NCBI GenBank assembly: GCA_009837725.1
Contig: VXSY01000273.1
Location: 1 to 38,649 of the forward strand
From: Gammaproteobacteria bacterium
GTDB taxonomy: Bacteria > Pseudomonadota > Gammaproteobacteria > Pseudomonadales > Azotimanducaceae
DNA: 38,649 bases
Direction of reading: 5' to 3'
Part shown: positions 1 to 7,544 of the stretch, one piece after another
Position numbering within the stretch: position 1 is the stretch's first letter
Layout: every line of letters begins with the position of its first letter
The notes under the pieces: generated by a model
The model's input: the letters and a program-made list of their open reading frames with translations, nothing else
Told to the model about the DNA's origin: nothing
Database searches by the model: none
Program-made: the position numbers and the translations under genes

Positions 1-453
1 TGCGGCTTCACGCAGATCCTCTCCATGGGCCGCCGCAACAAGATGACCGGCACCTCGGAGCAGTTCCAGTACATCCTTCGCGACGAATCCATGCACGTCA
101 ACTTCGGCATCGACGCCATCAACCAGATCAAGCTCGAGAACCCTGATCTGTGGGACGAGGACATGCAGTCCCTCGCCACGGAGATGATCGTCGAAGGCAC
201 CGAGCTCGAAACCCGCTACGCCCGCGACACCATGCCCCGCGGCATCCTCGGCATGAACGCCAACACCATGGAGGAGTACCTCCAGTTCATCGCCAACCGC
301 CGCCTGGCCCAACTCGGCCTCCCGGAACGCTACCCCGGCGCCCGCAACCCCTTCCCGTGGATGTCGGAAATCATGGACCTCAAGAAGGAAAAGAACTTCT
401 TCGAAACCCGCGTGACCGAGTACCAAACCGGCGGCGCCCTGAACTGGGATTGA
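1..453 (+). CDS. nrdB: Ribonucleotide reductase small subunit, C-terminal part
   Basis: This is the 3' end of the class I ribonucleotide reductase radical-bearing subunit, which with NrdA reduces ribonucleotides to deoxyribonucleotides in the cytoplasm. The frame is open from base 1, so the gene starts outside the window and only about 150 residues are present. The stretch [11 protein letters not shown] is the helix that supplies a glutamate and a histidine iron ligand in this family. The C-terminal region, with [13 protein letters not shown] and NPFPWMSEI, is typical of NrdB, where the flexible tail docks onto NrdA. The stop is TGA at 451-453. The next gene is convergent, on the minus strand. 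Identity is secure. The metal centre subtype cannot be judged from this fragment. Confidence 0.93.
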   Translation, partial: CGFTQILSMGRRNKMTGTSEQFQYILRDESMHVNFGIDAINQIKLENPDLWDEDMQSLATEMIVEGTELETRYARDTMPRGILGMNANTMEEYLQFIANRRLAQLGLPERYPGARNPFPWMSEIMDLKKEKNFFETRVTEYQTGGALNWD

Positions 454-508
454 GCCGCGCCTGCCAGGCGCGCACCTCTGCCGAGGCCAAGAAGCTTGAG
501 CAGAGGTT

Positions 509-551
509 CCCTAGGCGTGCGTGGACGGCGGGATGCCGGCCTCCAGAGAGG
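509..551 (-). repeat. R3 hairpin repeat, copy 1 (TCC loop)
   Basis: This is a short inverted repeat between convergent genes. On the minus strand it reads as an 8-bp imperfect stem around a TCC loop (plus-strand arms 523-530 and 534-541, loop 531-533), preceded by CCTCTCTGGA-like sequence. The same arrangement, with different stem bases, recurs at 4152-4172 and 29309-29327. It could act as a weak bidirectional terminator for nrdB and the oxidase gene, but no T-run follows. Confidence 0.5.
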
Positions 552-563
552 CAAACACTCGCC

Positions 564-1652
564 TCAATATCCCTCCGCCAGCAACGGGAAGGCGGACATT
601 ACGTCGTAGGGACCTGGCAATGGCAGGTCCCGTTCCACCATGTCCGGCGAGAGGTCGTCGATGTCCGCAATGCCCATGAGGCCCATGGTGAGCTTGATTT
701 CCGTTTCGAGCAGCTCCAGCGCACGTACGACGCCGGGCGCGCCCCGGGCTGCCATGCCGAGGGCGAGGAGGCGGCCGGTGCCGACTGCGGTGGCGCCGAG
801 GCAGAGGCCCTTCACCACGTCGGCGCCGCGCAGGAAGCCGCCGTCAACGATCACGGGAACGCGGCCGTCCACGGCTGCGACCACATCCGGAAGCATGTCG
901 ATGCAGCCCTTGGCGTGGTCGAGCTGGCGCCCGCCGTGGTTGGAGACGTAGACGATGTCCACGCCAGCCTCGACGGCTCGGGCGGCATCGTCGGCGCGGG
1001 CGATGCCCTTGAGCACGAGCGGGATGTCGAAATTCTCCTTGACGTGCGCCACCGTGTCCCAGTCCATGCGGGCCTGGGCGAAGAAATCGGCGTTGGCGTC
1101 CTGTTCGCGCGGATCGAGCAGAGAAATCCGCCCGGACCCAGGTATGTAGCGCTTGTGGATGTCGCGCTCGCGACGGCTGTATAGCGCGGTGTCCACGGTG
1201 AGGCAGAAGGCATCGTAGCCGGCCTCGATGGTGCGGCCGATGACATCGTCCATCCAGGCGCGATCGCCGATGAGGTAGAGCTGGAAGATCTTGCTGCAGC
1301 CCGGCGTCTTGGCCACGGTCTCGAAGTCCGGCAGCGCGGCGGAGCTCAGGATCATCGCCGTGCCGAACTCCGCTGCCGCTTCGGCCACGGAAACACCACC
1401 GCCAGCCTCGAACTGCTGCACGGAACCGATGGGCGGCAGCACCACCGGAATGCGCATGGGCGCGCCGAGCAGTTGCCGCTCGGTGCGGATTTCGGTGACG
1501 TTGTTCAACACCTTGGGGCGGAATGCCCATGACGAGAGGCTCAGCCGGTTGCGTGTCACCGCCGCTTCGGAGTCGGCACCACCACGCAGGTAGTCCCACA
1601 GGTTGTCGTTCAGGTTGCGCCGCGCCTGCTTGGCGATTTCCCCCAACGTCAT
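564..1652 (-). CDS. FMN-dependent alpha-hydroxy-acid oxidase/dehydrogenase
   Basis: This is a 362-residue TIM-barrel flavoprotein of the glycolate oxidase / L-lactate dehydrogenase / mandelate dehydrogenase family, which oxidises a 2-hydroxy acid to the 2-oxo acid using FMN. Family landmarks are present in order: WDYLRGGADSE near residues 19-29, a TVDT segment near 153, the FMN-contacting lysine in LVLKG (about K215), the catalytic histidine and arginine in SNHGGRQLD (about H239 and R242), then DGG (about 270) and GTGR (about 291) for the FMN phosphate. The start is taken as ATG at 1652, because GGAAGAAG lies just upstream; an in-frame TTG at 1667 overlaps that site and is less likely. The exact substrate cannot be read from the sequence. 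It is transcribed away from the repeat at 1751-1850. Confidence 0.9.
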   Translation of the reverse strand: MTLGEIAKQARRNLNDNLWDYLRGGADSEAAVTRNRLSLSSWAFRPKVLNNVTEIRTERQLLGAPMRIPVVLPPIGSVQQFEAGGGVSVAEAAAEFGTAMILSSAALPDFETVAKTPGCSKIFQLYLIGDRAWMDDVIGRTIEAGYDAFCLTVDTALYSRRERDIHKRYIPGSGRISLLDPREQDANADFFAQARMDWDTVAHVKENFDIPLVLKGIARADDAARAVEAGVDIVYVSNHGGRQLDHAKGCIDMLPDVVAAVDGRVPVIVDGGFLRGADVVKGLCLGATAVGTGRLLALGMAARGAPGVVRALELLETEIKLTMGLMGIADIDDLSPDMVERDLPLPGPYDVMSAFPLLAEGY

Positions 1653-1750
1653 GAATTCTTCTTCCAAAATGTCGTTCCCCTCTCGCGAATGCGGCGCGCA
1701 TCATACCCGTCGTTCGGCGTTGCTCGCGCCCCACTCAAAGCAAACTCATT

Positions 1751-1850
1751 GGCTAGCGGTTCGCGCGAGCGAACTGCTGGCCTTCGTGCTCGCGTTCGCT
1801 CGCACCTACGGCTAGGAGCCTGCGCCGTTTCTACGGCGCAGGCTCCTAGC
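1751..1850 (-). repeat. R1 structured repeat, copy A (reverse orientation)
   Basis: This is a dispersed element of about 100 bp. It includes a perfect 14-bp stem around a 4-base loop (arms 1814-1827 and 1832-1845 approximately) flanked by CTAG. That is followed, reading on the minus strand, by the conserved linker CGAGCACGAAGGCCAGCAG and the GCAGTTCGC/GCGAA stem. It is the best-paired copy of the first hairpin. It lies in the divergent spacer between the oxidase and the ferredoxin reductase genes. Confidence 0.8.
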
Positions 1851-1865
1851 GCATGAGGAAGGCCA

Positions 1866-1900
1866 CCCGAAGAAGGGCGACGCATGCGTCGCCCCTGTCC
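1866..1900 (+). repeat. R4 GC palindrome, copy 1
   Basis: A perfect 10+10 palindrome occupies 1875-1894 (GGGCGACGCA and its complement). It sits in a longer shared context, CACCCGAAGAA before and CTGTCC after. The same context and nearly the same palindrome recur at 3952-3986. It is adjacent to an R1 copy in both places. Confidence 0.6.
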
Positions 1901-1903
1901 GGC

Positions 1904-1931
1904 TTGGGCGCAGGAGCGGCGGCGATACAAT
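1904..1931 (+). promoter_or_regulatory. Candidate promoter of the ferredoxin reductase gene
   Basis: TTGGGC at 1904-1909 and TACAAT at 1926-1931 are separated by 16 bases, close to the sigma-70 spacing. The -10 candidate overlaps the ATG at 1930, so a transcript from here would not contain that ATG. This favours the in-frame TTG at 1966 as the real start. It rests on consensus matching by eye only. Confidence 0.35.
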
Positions 1932-1965
1932 GCGGATTGTTGTTGCGGCGAAGTGGGATGCAGGG

Positions 1966-3174
1966 TTGACCATCGTGATTGTCGGCGGCGGCCATGCTGC
2001 CGGTCAGGCGGCGGCGAGCCTCCGTCAGGGGGGGTACGACGAGGCCATCGTCGTGGTCGGCGACGAGCCGCATCTGCCGTATCAGCGCCCGCCGCTCTCC
2101 AAGGAGTACCTCGCTGGCGATCAGGGGCTCGAACGCGTCCATCTACGACCGCGGAAGTTCTATGCCGATCGCGACATCGAGGTGCGTTCGGGCGTGCGGG
2201 TATCGGCGATCGACCGTGCCCGGAACACGGTGATTTGCGACGACGACACGACGCTACCCTACGACCGGCTCCTGCTTGCCACGGGATCGCGTCCACGACG
2301 GCTGGACGTACCGGGGTGCGACCTTGCTGGCGTCTGCCTGCTCCGCACCATCGCCGATGCCGACTCGATCCGCGACAAGCTCAAGCCTGGCGCAAGGCTC
2401 GTCATTGTCGGCGGCGGCTACATCGGCCTCGAAGTGGCGTCCGTTGCGGTGCAGCACGGCTTGGACGTGACGGTGCTGGAAATGGAGGAGCGGATTCTGG
2501 CGCGGGTGACGACGCCGGCCATGTCGGCGTTCTACCATCGCCTGCACACCGGCAAGGGCGTCACCATCCGAACCGGTGCCCGGGCGGCCTCGTTCGCCGG
2601 CAACGGCCGACTTGCAGAGGTGCGATGCGACGACGGCACGTCGGTGCCAGCAGATTTGGCGGTCGTTGGCGTAGGCATCGTGCCCAATGTGGAACTAGCC
2701 GAAGAGGCCGGCCTCGCCTGCGACAACGGCATCGTCGTGGACGAGCGCGCCGGCACCGCCGACGAGCGCATCTACGCTGCCGGCGACTGCACCAACCACC
2801 CCAATCCGCTACTGGGCCGGCGCTTGCGCCTGGAATCCGTCCCCAATGCCATGGAGCAATCGCGGGTCGCCGCCGCGAACATGGCGGGGGGCGAGCGCAC
2901 CTATGCCAGCGTGCCGTGGTTCTGGTCGGATCAATACGACCTCAAGCTGCAAATGGTGGGCTTCTCCACGGACGCCGAACACGAAGTGGTGCGGGGCGAT
3001 CCCGACGAGGAGACGTTTGCCACCTTCCACTTTCGCGGCGACACGCTGATTGCCGCGGATGCGGTGAACCGGCCCCGCGAGTTCATGGTCGCGCGGCAGC
3101 TCGTGGGTCGAACGGTGGATGCTGCCCGGCTCGCGGACCCCGCAACCGATTTGAAGTCGCTGCTGTCGGGCTAG
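1966..3174 (+). CDS. FAD-dependent ferredoxin/rubredoxin reductase family protein
   Basis: This 402-residue pyridine nucleotide-disulfide oxidoreductase resembles the reductase components (ferredoxin, putidaredoxin or rubredoxin reductases) that pass electrons from NAD(P)H to a small redox protein, often for an oxygenase. Motifs run in the expected order: FAD-binding VGGGHAAG at residues 6-13, the family signature PYQRPPLSKEY near 38-48, NAD-binding IVGGGYIGLEVA near 147-158, and the second FAD motif YAAGDCT near 270-276, followed by the C-terminal domain. An ATG at 1930 would add 12 residues, but it overlaps a likely -10 box and the FAD motif fits best very near the N-terminus. No ferredoxin or oxygenase gene lies beside it in this window, so its electron acceptor is unknown. 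Confidence 0.88.
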   Translation: MTIVIVGGGHAAGQAAASLRQGGYDEAIVVVGDEPHLPYQRPPLSKEYLAGDQGLERVHLRPRKFYADRDIEVRSGVRVSAIDRARNTVICDDDTTLPYDRLLLATGSRPRRLDVPGCDLAGVCLLRTIADADSIRDKLKPGARLVIVGGGYIGLEVASVAVQHGLDVTVLEMEERILARVTTPAMSAFYHRLHTGKGVTIRTGARAASFAGNGRLAEVRCDDGTSVPADLAVVGVGIVPNVELAEEAGLACDNGIVVDERAGTADERIYAAGDCTNHPNPLLGRRLRLESVPNAMEQSRVAAANMAGGERTYASVPWFWSDQYDLKLQMVGFSTDAEHEVVRGDPDEETFATFHFRGDTLIAADAVNRPREFMVARQLVGRTVDAARLADPATDLKSLLSG

Positions 3175-3330
3175 CGTCCCGTGCCAGAAATGCGTTGCAT
3201 TTGACAAAGAACACTTGAAAGCACAGACCGGCCAAAGAAAAGGAGGATGTGCCGCCCAAATGGCGCAGGGAAGGCCGCTTTTGCACGAAGTCGGCCCCAA
3301 GCAAACGTCAGCATGTTCCTCGTGCGGCAC

Positions 3331-3449
3331 ACTAGGAGGCTGCGCCGTGGAAACGGCGCTGGCTCCTAGCCGTAGCTGCGAGCGGATGCGAGCACGAAGG
3401 CCAGCAGTTCGCGCCAGCGAACTGCCAACGCGCCCGCAAGGGCGCGCCA
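3331..3449 (+). repeat. R1 structured repeat, copy B
   Basis: This full-length R1 copy holds hairpin 1 (imperfect, flanked by CTAGGAG and CTCCTAG), the linker with CGAGCACGAAGGCCAGCAG, hairpin 2 (GCAGTTCGC/GCGAACTGC, loop GCCA) and hairpin 3 (GCGCCC GCAA GGGCGC). The preceding ATGTTCCTCGTGCG is shared with the DNA just before copy E at 7545. It ends 14 bases before the first possible start of the CULT gene. The rest of the 3175-3463 spacer holds no gene I can support. Confidence 0.8.
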
Positions 3450-3463
3450 GTGGGGTTAGGCGG

Positions 3464-3859
3464 ATGCGGGCGAGCGCCGATTCGGACGTCGCGGACGCCG
3501 CCGTCATGGACCCGAAGCTGAAGTCGATCCTGGAGGAAAACGAACGCGCCGACGAGGGCTACATCTTCTGCGCCGCCTGTTCGCATGTCATCGGTCACGT
3601 CAACGACCGCTTCGAGGTCAACGGCTCGTTCGAGCATCGGTTCGTCAATCCCTATGGCTTCGAGCACCACTTCGGCTGCCACCGCGAGGCGCACGGCTGC
3701 GCCATCGTCGGCGGCCCACAGGCCGCCGATAGCTGGTTTCCGGGCTTTCGCTGGCGCCTCGCCGACTGTGGCGGTTGCGGCGTTCACATGGGATGGCTGT
3801 TCGAGCGCGACGACGCCCATTTCTTCGGCTTGATCCTGCACCGCATCCAAACGGGCTAG
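3464..3859 (+). CDS. CULT-domain protein (bacterial cereblon-like)
   Basis: This small cytoplasmic protein is built almost entirely of one CULT domain, the thalidomide-binding fold of eukaryotic cereblon and of a few single-domain bacterial proteins such as the Magnetospirillum one. Numbering from the Met at 3506 (117 residues), the zinc ligands are C22 and C25 (CAAC) and C88 and C91 (CGGC). The aromatic cage is W77 and W83 in SWFPGFRW plus W97 in GWLF. Residue 99 is Phe, as in human cereblon. N39 to N48 lies in the EVNGSFEHRFVNP segment typical of the family. An in-frame ATG at 3464, with GGGG/AGG upstream, gives 131 residues and is used here; the 3506 start is a real alternative. The stop TAG lies in the CTAG that begins the next R1 repeat. 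The native ligand is unknown. By family knowledge it may bind C-terminal cyclic imides or related molecules. Confidence 0.88.
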   Translation: MRASADSDVADAAVMDPKLKSILEENERADEGYIFCAACSHVIGHVNDRFEVNGSFEHRFVNPYGFEHHFGCHREAHGCAIVGGPQAADSWFPGFRWRLADCGGCGVHMGWLFERDDAHFFGLILHRIQTG

Positions 3860-3943
3860 CCGTAGTTGCGAGCGAACGCGAGCACGAAGGCCAGCAGTTC
3901 GCGCTAGCGAACTGCCGACGCGCCCTTCAGGGCGCGCTAGCGC
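3855..3943 (+). repeat. R1 structured repeat, copy C (lacks hairpin 1)
   Basis: This copy starts at the GCTAG that contains the CULT gene stop codon. It has the CGAGCACGAAGGCCAGCAG linker, hairpin 2 (GCAGTTCGC/GCGAACTGC, loop GCTA) and hairpin 3 (GCGCCC TTCA GGGCGC), and ends in GCTAGC. The first hairpin seen in copies A, B and D is absent. Confidence 0.8.
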
Positions 3944-3951
3944 AATGGGGG

Positions 3952-3986
3952 CACCCGAAGAAGGGCGACGCAGCGTCGCCCTGTCC
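3952..3986 (+). repeat. R4 GC palindrome, copy 2
   Basis: The arms GGGCGACGC (3963-3971) and GCGTCGCCC (3973-3981) flank a single A, in the same CACCCGAAGAA...CTGTCC context as the copy at 1866-1900. It sits between R1 copies C and D. Confidence 0.6.
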
Positions 3987-4003
3987 ACAAGGTCCGACAG
4001 ACT

Positions 4004-4126
4004 GCTAGGAGGCGGCGCCGTAGAAAACGGCGCCGGCTCCTAGCCGTAGCTGCGAGCGAATGCGAGCACGAAGGCCAGCAGTTCGCGTAGCGAACTGCCG
4101 ACGCGCCCGCAAGGGCGCGCGCTAGC
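4004..4126 (+). repeat. R1 structured repeat, copy D
   Basis: This full-length copy is bounded by GCTAG at both ends. Hairpin 1 has 13 of 14 pairs (arms about 4008-4021 and 4027-4040). Hairpin 2 is GCAGTTCGC GTA GCGAACTGC and hairpin 3 is GCGCCC GCAA GGGCGC. Against copy A, one stem pair changes from T-A to G-C on both sides, which keeps the pairing. Together with copy C, R4 and R3 it fills most of the 473-bp spacer between the CULT and HAD genes. Confidence 0.82.
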
Positions 4127-4142
4127 GCTTGAGCAAGCACGG

Positions 4143-4178
4143 GCCTCTGGAGGGAAGGCATCCTGCCTTCCCTGCGCG
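4143..4178 (+). repeat. R3 hairpin repeat, copy 2 (TCC loop)
   Basis: A perfect 9-bp stem, GGGAAGGCA (4152-4160) and TGCCTTCCC (4164-4172), surrounds the loop TCC. It is preceded by CCTCTGGA and followed by TGCGCGC. The loop and flanks match the R3 copies at 509-551 and 29299-29335 while the stem bases differ. The remaining 4179-4319 shows no gene. Confidence 0.6.
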
Positions 4179-4319
4179 CACACTGGCGCGCTGACCGCTA
4201 CCTGCAACAGGAAAGTGCCTATTGTGGCGCTTGGGGAGTCGTTTCGTCTTTCGGGAATGTCCTGTTGGCGGGCCTGACGGAGCGTCATTGTCCACAAGCG
4301 TGCACGCAGCAACGTTGAG

Positions 4320-4332
4320 TAAAATCCCATCC
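4320..4332 (+). promoter_or_regulatory. -10-like box 7 nt before the HAD start (possible leaderless start)
   Basis: TAAAAT at 4320-4325 is followed by seven bases and then ATG at 4333. No Shine-Dalgarno sequence is visible, so transcription from this box would begin at or next to the start codon. No good -35 is visible at the standard distance. Confidence 0.35.
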
Positions 4333-5013
4333 ATGAGCCGCCCAAACCCGAACGACTACGACGTTCTCACCTTCGACTGCTACGGCACCCTGATCGACTG
4401 GGGTTCCGGGATGGTGGAGTTCCTGCAGCCGGTCCTGCTCGCCCATGACGCCCACGTGGTGGACGACTTCCTGCTCGAGTTCTTTGCCGACAAGGAACCG
4501 GGCGCGCAAAGGGATGGACGGCGGTATCGCGACGTGCTTGCGGACGTATTGACGCAGCTTGGCGAACGCCTTGCGTTCACGCCGTCGGAAGAAGCCCTCA
4601 CCGGCTTTGCCGACAGCGTGGGCGATTGGCCTGTGTTTGCCGATACGGTGGCTTCGCTGAAGCGTCTTGCGGAGCGGTTCGACTTGGTGGTGGTCTCCAA
4701 CGTGGACAACGAACTCTTCGCCCGCACCGCCAAGCGCCTTGAAGTCACGTTTCGACATGTCGTGACGGCGGAGGATGTGGGCGCCTACAAGCCAGACCGA
4801 CGCATGTTCGATGCGGCTCGAGAGGCGCTCGGTGATGCCCGCATCCTGCACGTCGCGCAGAGCCTCTTTCACGACATCGAGCCGGCCAGCGCGCAGGGCC
4901 TCGACACAGCGTGGATTCGACGCGAGCGTGAAGCGGCGCGACGGGTGGACGTTGCCCCGAACTGGCGTTACGAGTCGCTCGCCGAGTTCGCGGGAGACAT
5001 CCTGGGGGATTGA
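4333..5013 (+). CDS. HAD-superfamily hydrolase, haloacid dehalogenase type II-like
   Basis: This 226-residue cytoplasmic hydrolase belongs to the subgroup that holds L-2-haloacid dehalogenases and related phosphatases. The four HAD motifs are visible: the nucleophile D15 in FDCYGTL, S122-N123 in VVSNVDN, K153 in GAYKPD, and the acidic motif HDIEPA around D181. The HDI-PA form and the YGTL motif are characteristic of the type II dehalogenase-like group. A helical cap sits between motifs I and II, as expected. Whether it removes halide or phosphate cannot be decided by reading. The start at 4333 is chosen because the domain begins there and a -10-like box ends seven bases upstream. The ankyrin gene begins one base after the stop, so the two are probably co-transcribed. 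Confidence 0.85.
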   Translation: MSRPNPNDYDVLTFDCYGTLIDWGSGMVEFLQPVLLAHDAHVVDDFLLEFFADKEPGAQRDGRRYRDVLADVLTQLGERLAFTPSEEALTGFADSVGDWPVFADTVASLKRLAERFDLVVVSNVDNELFARTAKRLEVTFRHVVTAEDVGAYKPDRRMFDAAREALGDARILHVAQSLFHDIEPASAQGLDTAWIRREREAARRVDVAPNWRYESLAEFAGDILGD

Positions 5014-5014
5014 C

Positions 5015-7294
5015 ATGACCGGCGCCGCCATCGCGCCTACCGAGGCCCCGCTTTGCTTCGATGAGCTTGTCGACGCCGCCGAACGGCTTTGGCAGGCGGG
5101 GGAACGGCGGCGACCGAGTGCGCTTGCGCGGGCCAAGCGGGTCTTGCCGGGAGCGCTGTTCCGCGAAGTCGAGGCGAGGGGCATGGCCCGGGCCGACGCC
5201 GAGCAGGTGGTGGCGCGGGAGGCTGGGTTTCGGGATTGGCTGGAGCTTCAGGCAACGAGAGACCCTACCGGGCTCGACGACTCCGGGCGCGAACGAGCCA
5301 TCGTCGAAGCCGCCTTGGCAGGTGACGAGAGTGTGGTTTCGCGCCTTCTCGCCGATGCGCAAGACGTCGAACATTCGCTGCCGTGCGCCCTCGCACTCGC
5401 GTCGGACGATGCGTTGCGCCTCGTCACGGCAGCCAATGCCACGCGCCCAGCCGGTGCGCGGAACTGGCTGCCACTGCACTACGTCTGCTTCTCTCGCTTT
5501 GGCAATCGCGACGCGGTGGTTCGCGGTCGGCGGGTCGCCATCGCCGAGCGCTTGCTTGCGTTGGGTGCCGACCCCAACGTGGGCATGGTCGAGTCAGAGA
5601 CCGTGCGCGGCTTTCGCACCTGCTTGGGTGGTGCGGTCGGAAGGGCCCGCGACCCCGAACTCGCGCGGCGCTTGCTGTCTGCCGGGGCAAAGATCGACGA
5701 CGGGCCGACGCTGTACGAAGGCAGCGCCATGTGGGAAGCGGTGCGCTGCCCTGATGTCGAAAGCCTGCAACTGCTGGTCGAGCACGAACCGCCGTTCTGG
5801 CACATCTGCCACGCACTGCCGCAGGCGCTGCACTTCGCCGACGAGGTGGGCAACGCGATGGTGCGACTGTTGCTTGCGGCCGGTGCGGATCCAAACTGGA
5901 CCATGGGCAGCATGGGGTTCGACGGCAATTGCCTGCACGAGGCGATCATGTTGGGTCGCGATGTCGATCCGGTGCGGGCGCTGCTCGCGGCCGGCGCACA
6001 GGTGGATTTCCTGGATCGCGACGGTCGCATGCCGCTGCAGTTGGCGGTGGCGATGAACCGCTCGGACGCGGCGGCACTGCTGCGTGAGAGCGGGGCCGAC
6101 GAGGGCGCCGTTCGGGTCGCGGATCGGCTCGCGGCCGCCTGCTTCGCGGGGGATCAGGTCGCTGTGCGTCGCATCCTCAATGCGAGCGACGAGGTCGCCC
6201 GTGCCTTCAAGCCCACCGACCATATTTGGCTCGGGCGCGCTCTGCGCACCGGCAACGTCGAAGCCGCGCGACTGATGCTGGAGGCCGGCTTCGATGCCAA
6301 CGCGCACGATGACGACGGGCTGTACCCGCTGCACGTGGCCGCGGCCCGTGGCGACATCGAGGCGGTGGAATGCCTGCTCGGCGTAGATGGCTCCAAACGA
6401 CACGCGGACCTCGAAGCGACGGACTACGCCGCCGAGACACCCCTCGATCATGCGCTCAAGCTTGGTGACGAGAACGTGCGCGACCGCCTGGCGGAGCTCC
6501 TCGTCAACGACATCACCGACGAAATCCGACCCCGCAACGACGATCCCGCGTTCGCCGACCGGTTTGAGCAGGCCGCCGACGCCGTCGCGGCCGGGGATGC
6601 GGACGCGCTTGCGAGGATGCTGGCAGACTTGCCAGCGCTGGCAGAAGCGAGATCGTCCCGCGCCCATCGCTGCACCCTGCTCAACTATCTCGGTGCCAAC
6701 GGTTTTGAGCACGAACGCCAGAAGACACCACCGAACGCGGTGCAGATCATCGAGATTCTGCTCACCGCCGGCAGCGACCCCAACGCGTCGAGCTACGCCT
6801 ATCGCGGCGGCCCCGGCGCCAACACTGTGGCGTTGCTCACCAGCAGCAGCCATCCGCAGCACGCCGGCCTGACGATCCCGATGGTGGCGGCTTTGGCGCG
6901 AGGCGGCGCCAAGGTCGGTGCGGAATTCGAACTCCTGTGTGCGCTGCACGAGGCCGATCGAGAGCAACGCCTAGGCGACGCCCTCAGCCAGATCGACGCC
7001 GCAGCGCCGGCAACGGCGGAAGCCTTGGTACAGGCCGCGGCCACCAACGAGCGAATGCTCCTGGTCGCCCTGCTCGACGCCGGGGTGGACATCAACGCTC
7101 CCGCCACGCAAAACATGCGCGCCTTGCACCAAGCTGCCTTCTACGGCCACGAGGAGTTGGTGGACATGCTGCTGGCGCGTGGTGCCGATCCAAGCCTCAC
7201 CGAAGACCTCTACAACGGCACCGCAGCCGGCTGGGCCCGGGCCGGGGAACACGAAGCGCTCTACGAACGCCTCTTGAAGCTCTCGGCCCCCTGA
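5015..7294 (+). CDS. Large ankyrin-repeat protein
   Basis: This 759-residue protein has no signal peptide or membrane segment and is made mostly of ankyrin repeats, which mediate protein-protein binding. Repeat units are clear by eye, for example ERLLALGADPNVG, VRLLLAAGADPNW, VRALLAAGAQVDFLDRDGRMPLQLAV, ARLMLEAGFDANAHDDDGLYPLHVA, and near the C-terminus MRALHQAAFYGHEELVDMLLARGADPS. The first roughly 100 residues are helical, non-repeat sequence with a WLEL segment. The start is ATG at 5015, one base after the HAD stop, so translation is likely coupled. No secretion signal is visible. Its partner is unknown. Ankyrin proteins are common in host-associated bacteria, but nothing here proves such a role. 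Confidence 0.85.
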   Translation: MTGAAIAPTEAPLCFDELVDAAERLWQAGERRRPSALARAKRVLPGALFREVEARGMARADAEQVVAREAGFRDWLELQATRDPTGLDDSGRERAIVEAALAGDESVVSRLLADAQDVEHSLPCALALASDDALRLVTAANATRPAGARNWLPLHYVCFSRFGNRDAVVRGRRVAIAERLLALGADPNVGMVESETVRGFRTCLGGAVGRARDPELARRLLSAGAKIDDGPTLYEGSAMWEAVRCPDVESLQLLVEHEPPFWHICHALPQALHFADEVGNAMVRLLLAAGADPNWTMGSMGFDGNCLHEAIMLGRDVDPVRALLAAGAQVDFLDRDGRMPLQLAVAMNRSDAAALLRESGADEGAVRVADRLAAACFAGDQVAVRRILNASDEVARAFKPTDHIWLGRALRTGNVEAARLMLEAGFDANAHDDDGLYPLHVAAARGDIEAVECLLGVDGSKRHADLEATDYAAETPLDHALKLGDENVRDRLAELLVNDITDEIRPRNDDPAFADRFEQAADAVAAGDADALARMLADLPALAEARSSRAHRCTLLNYLGANGFEHERQKTPPNAVQIIEILLTAGSDPNASSYAYRGGPGANTVALLTSSSHPQHAGLTIPMVAALARGGAKVGAEFELLCALHEADREQRLGDALSQIDAAAPATAEALVQAAATNERMLLVALLDAGVDINAPATQNMRALHQAAFYGHEELVDMLLARGADPSLTEDLYNGTAAGWARAGEHEALYERLLKLSAP

Positions 7295-7319
7295 AGGCCG
7301 CCCAACGTTTCAAGGAATA

Positions 7320-7360
7320 GACCTATTAACACGTTGATTTAAAAAAATAAATCATCTCTA
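7320..7360 (+). other. AT-rich patch with perfect inverted repeat
   Basis: Immediately after the ankyrin gene is a very AT-rich stretch in otherwise GC-rich DNA. It includes the inverted repeat TGATTTA (7335-7341), six A residues, then TAAATCA (7348-7354). It could be a weak terminator, an operator or an A-tract structure. No function can be assigned from sequence. Confidence 0.4.
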
Positions 7361-7370
7361 GGGCCGAGTT

Positions 7371-7500
7371 CACACCAACGAACCGGCCGGATGGCGCCGT
7401 GTGAAGCTACTCGAAGCCAGGGCCCATCACGCTCCTCGCGCCGAAGGCGAAGCAACCAAGGCTCCAAACATGCAACCAGCCCCCTCCCCGCGAGACGGGC
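7371..7500 (+). repeat. R2 dispersed repeat, copy 1
   Basis: This element of about 130 bp begins CACACCAACG and contains CCGGCCGGATGGCGC, then GGGCCCATCACGCTCCTCG, GCCGAAGGCGAAG, CAACCAAGG and GCAACCAGCC, and ends GAGACGGGCC. The same order of blocks occurs at 26146-26279 in this orientation and at 12189-12320 in reverse. No start codon or coding frame common to all copies stands out. Confidence 0.75.
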
Positions 7501-7544
7501 CCGACGGGTGGCGGGGAACGCTGCCATGTTCCTTGTGCGTCAGC

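Noticed and set aside
1930-1965. ATG at 1930 as the ferredoxin reductase start
   Set aside because: It overlaps a plausible -10 box, and the FAD motif fits the usual distance only from the TTG at 1966. It remains possible.
1884-3218. Arginine-rich plus-strand open frame over the ferredoxin reductase
   Set aside because: It is out of frame with the flavoprotein motifs and has shadow-type composition.
3331-4178. CRISPR array
   Set aside because: The repeats are long, hairpin-rich, unevenly spaced, in both orientations elsewhere, and there are no spacers or cas genes.
5594-6967. Minus-strand open frame opposite the ankyrin gene
   Set aside because: The ankyrin repeats on the plus strand are unambiguous; the minus frame is compositional.
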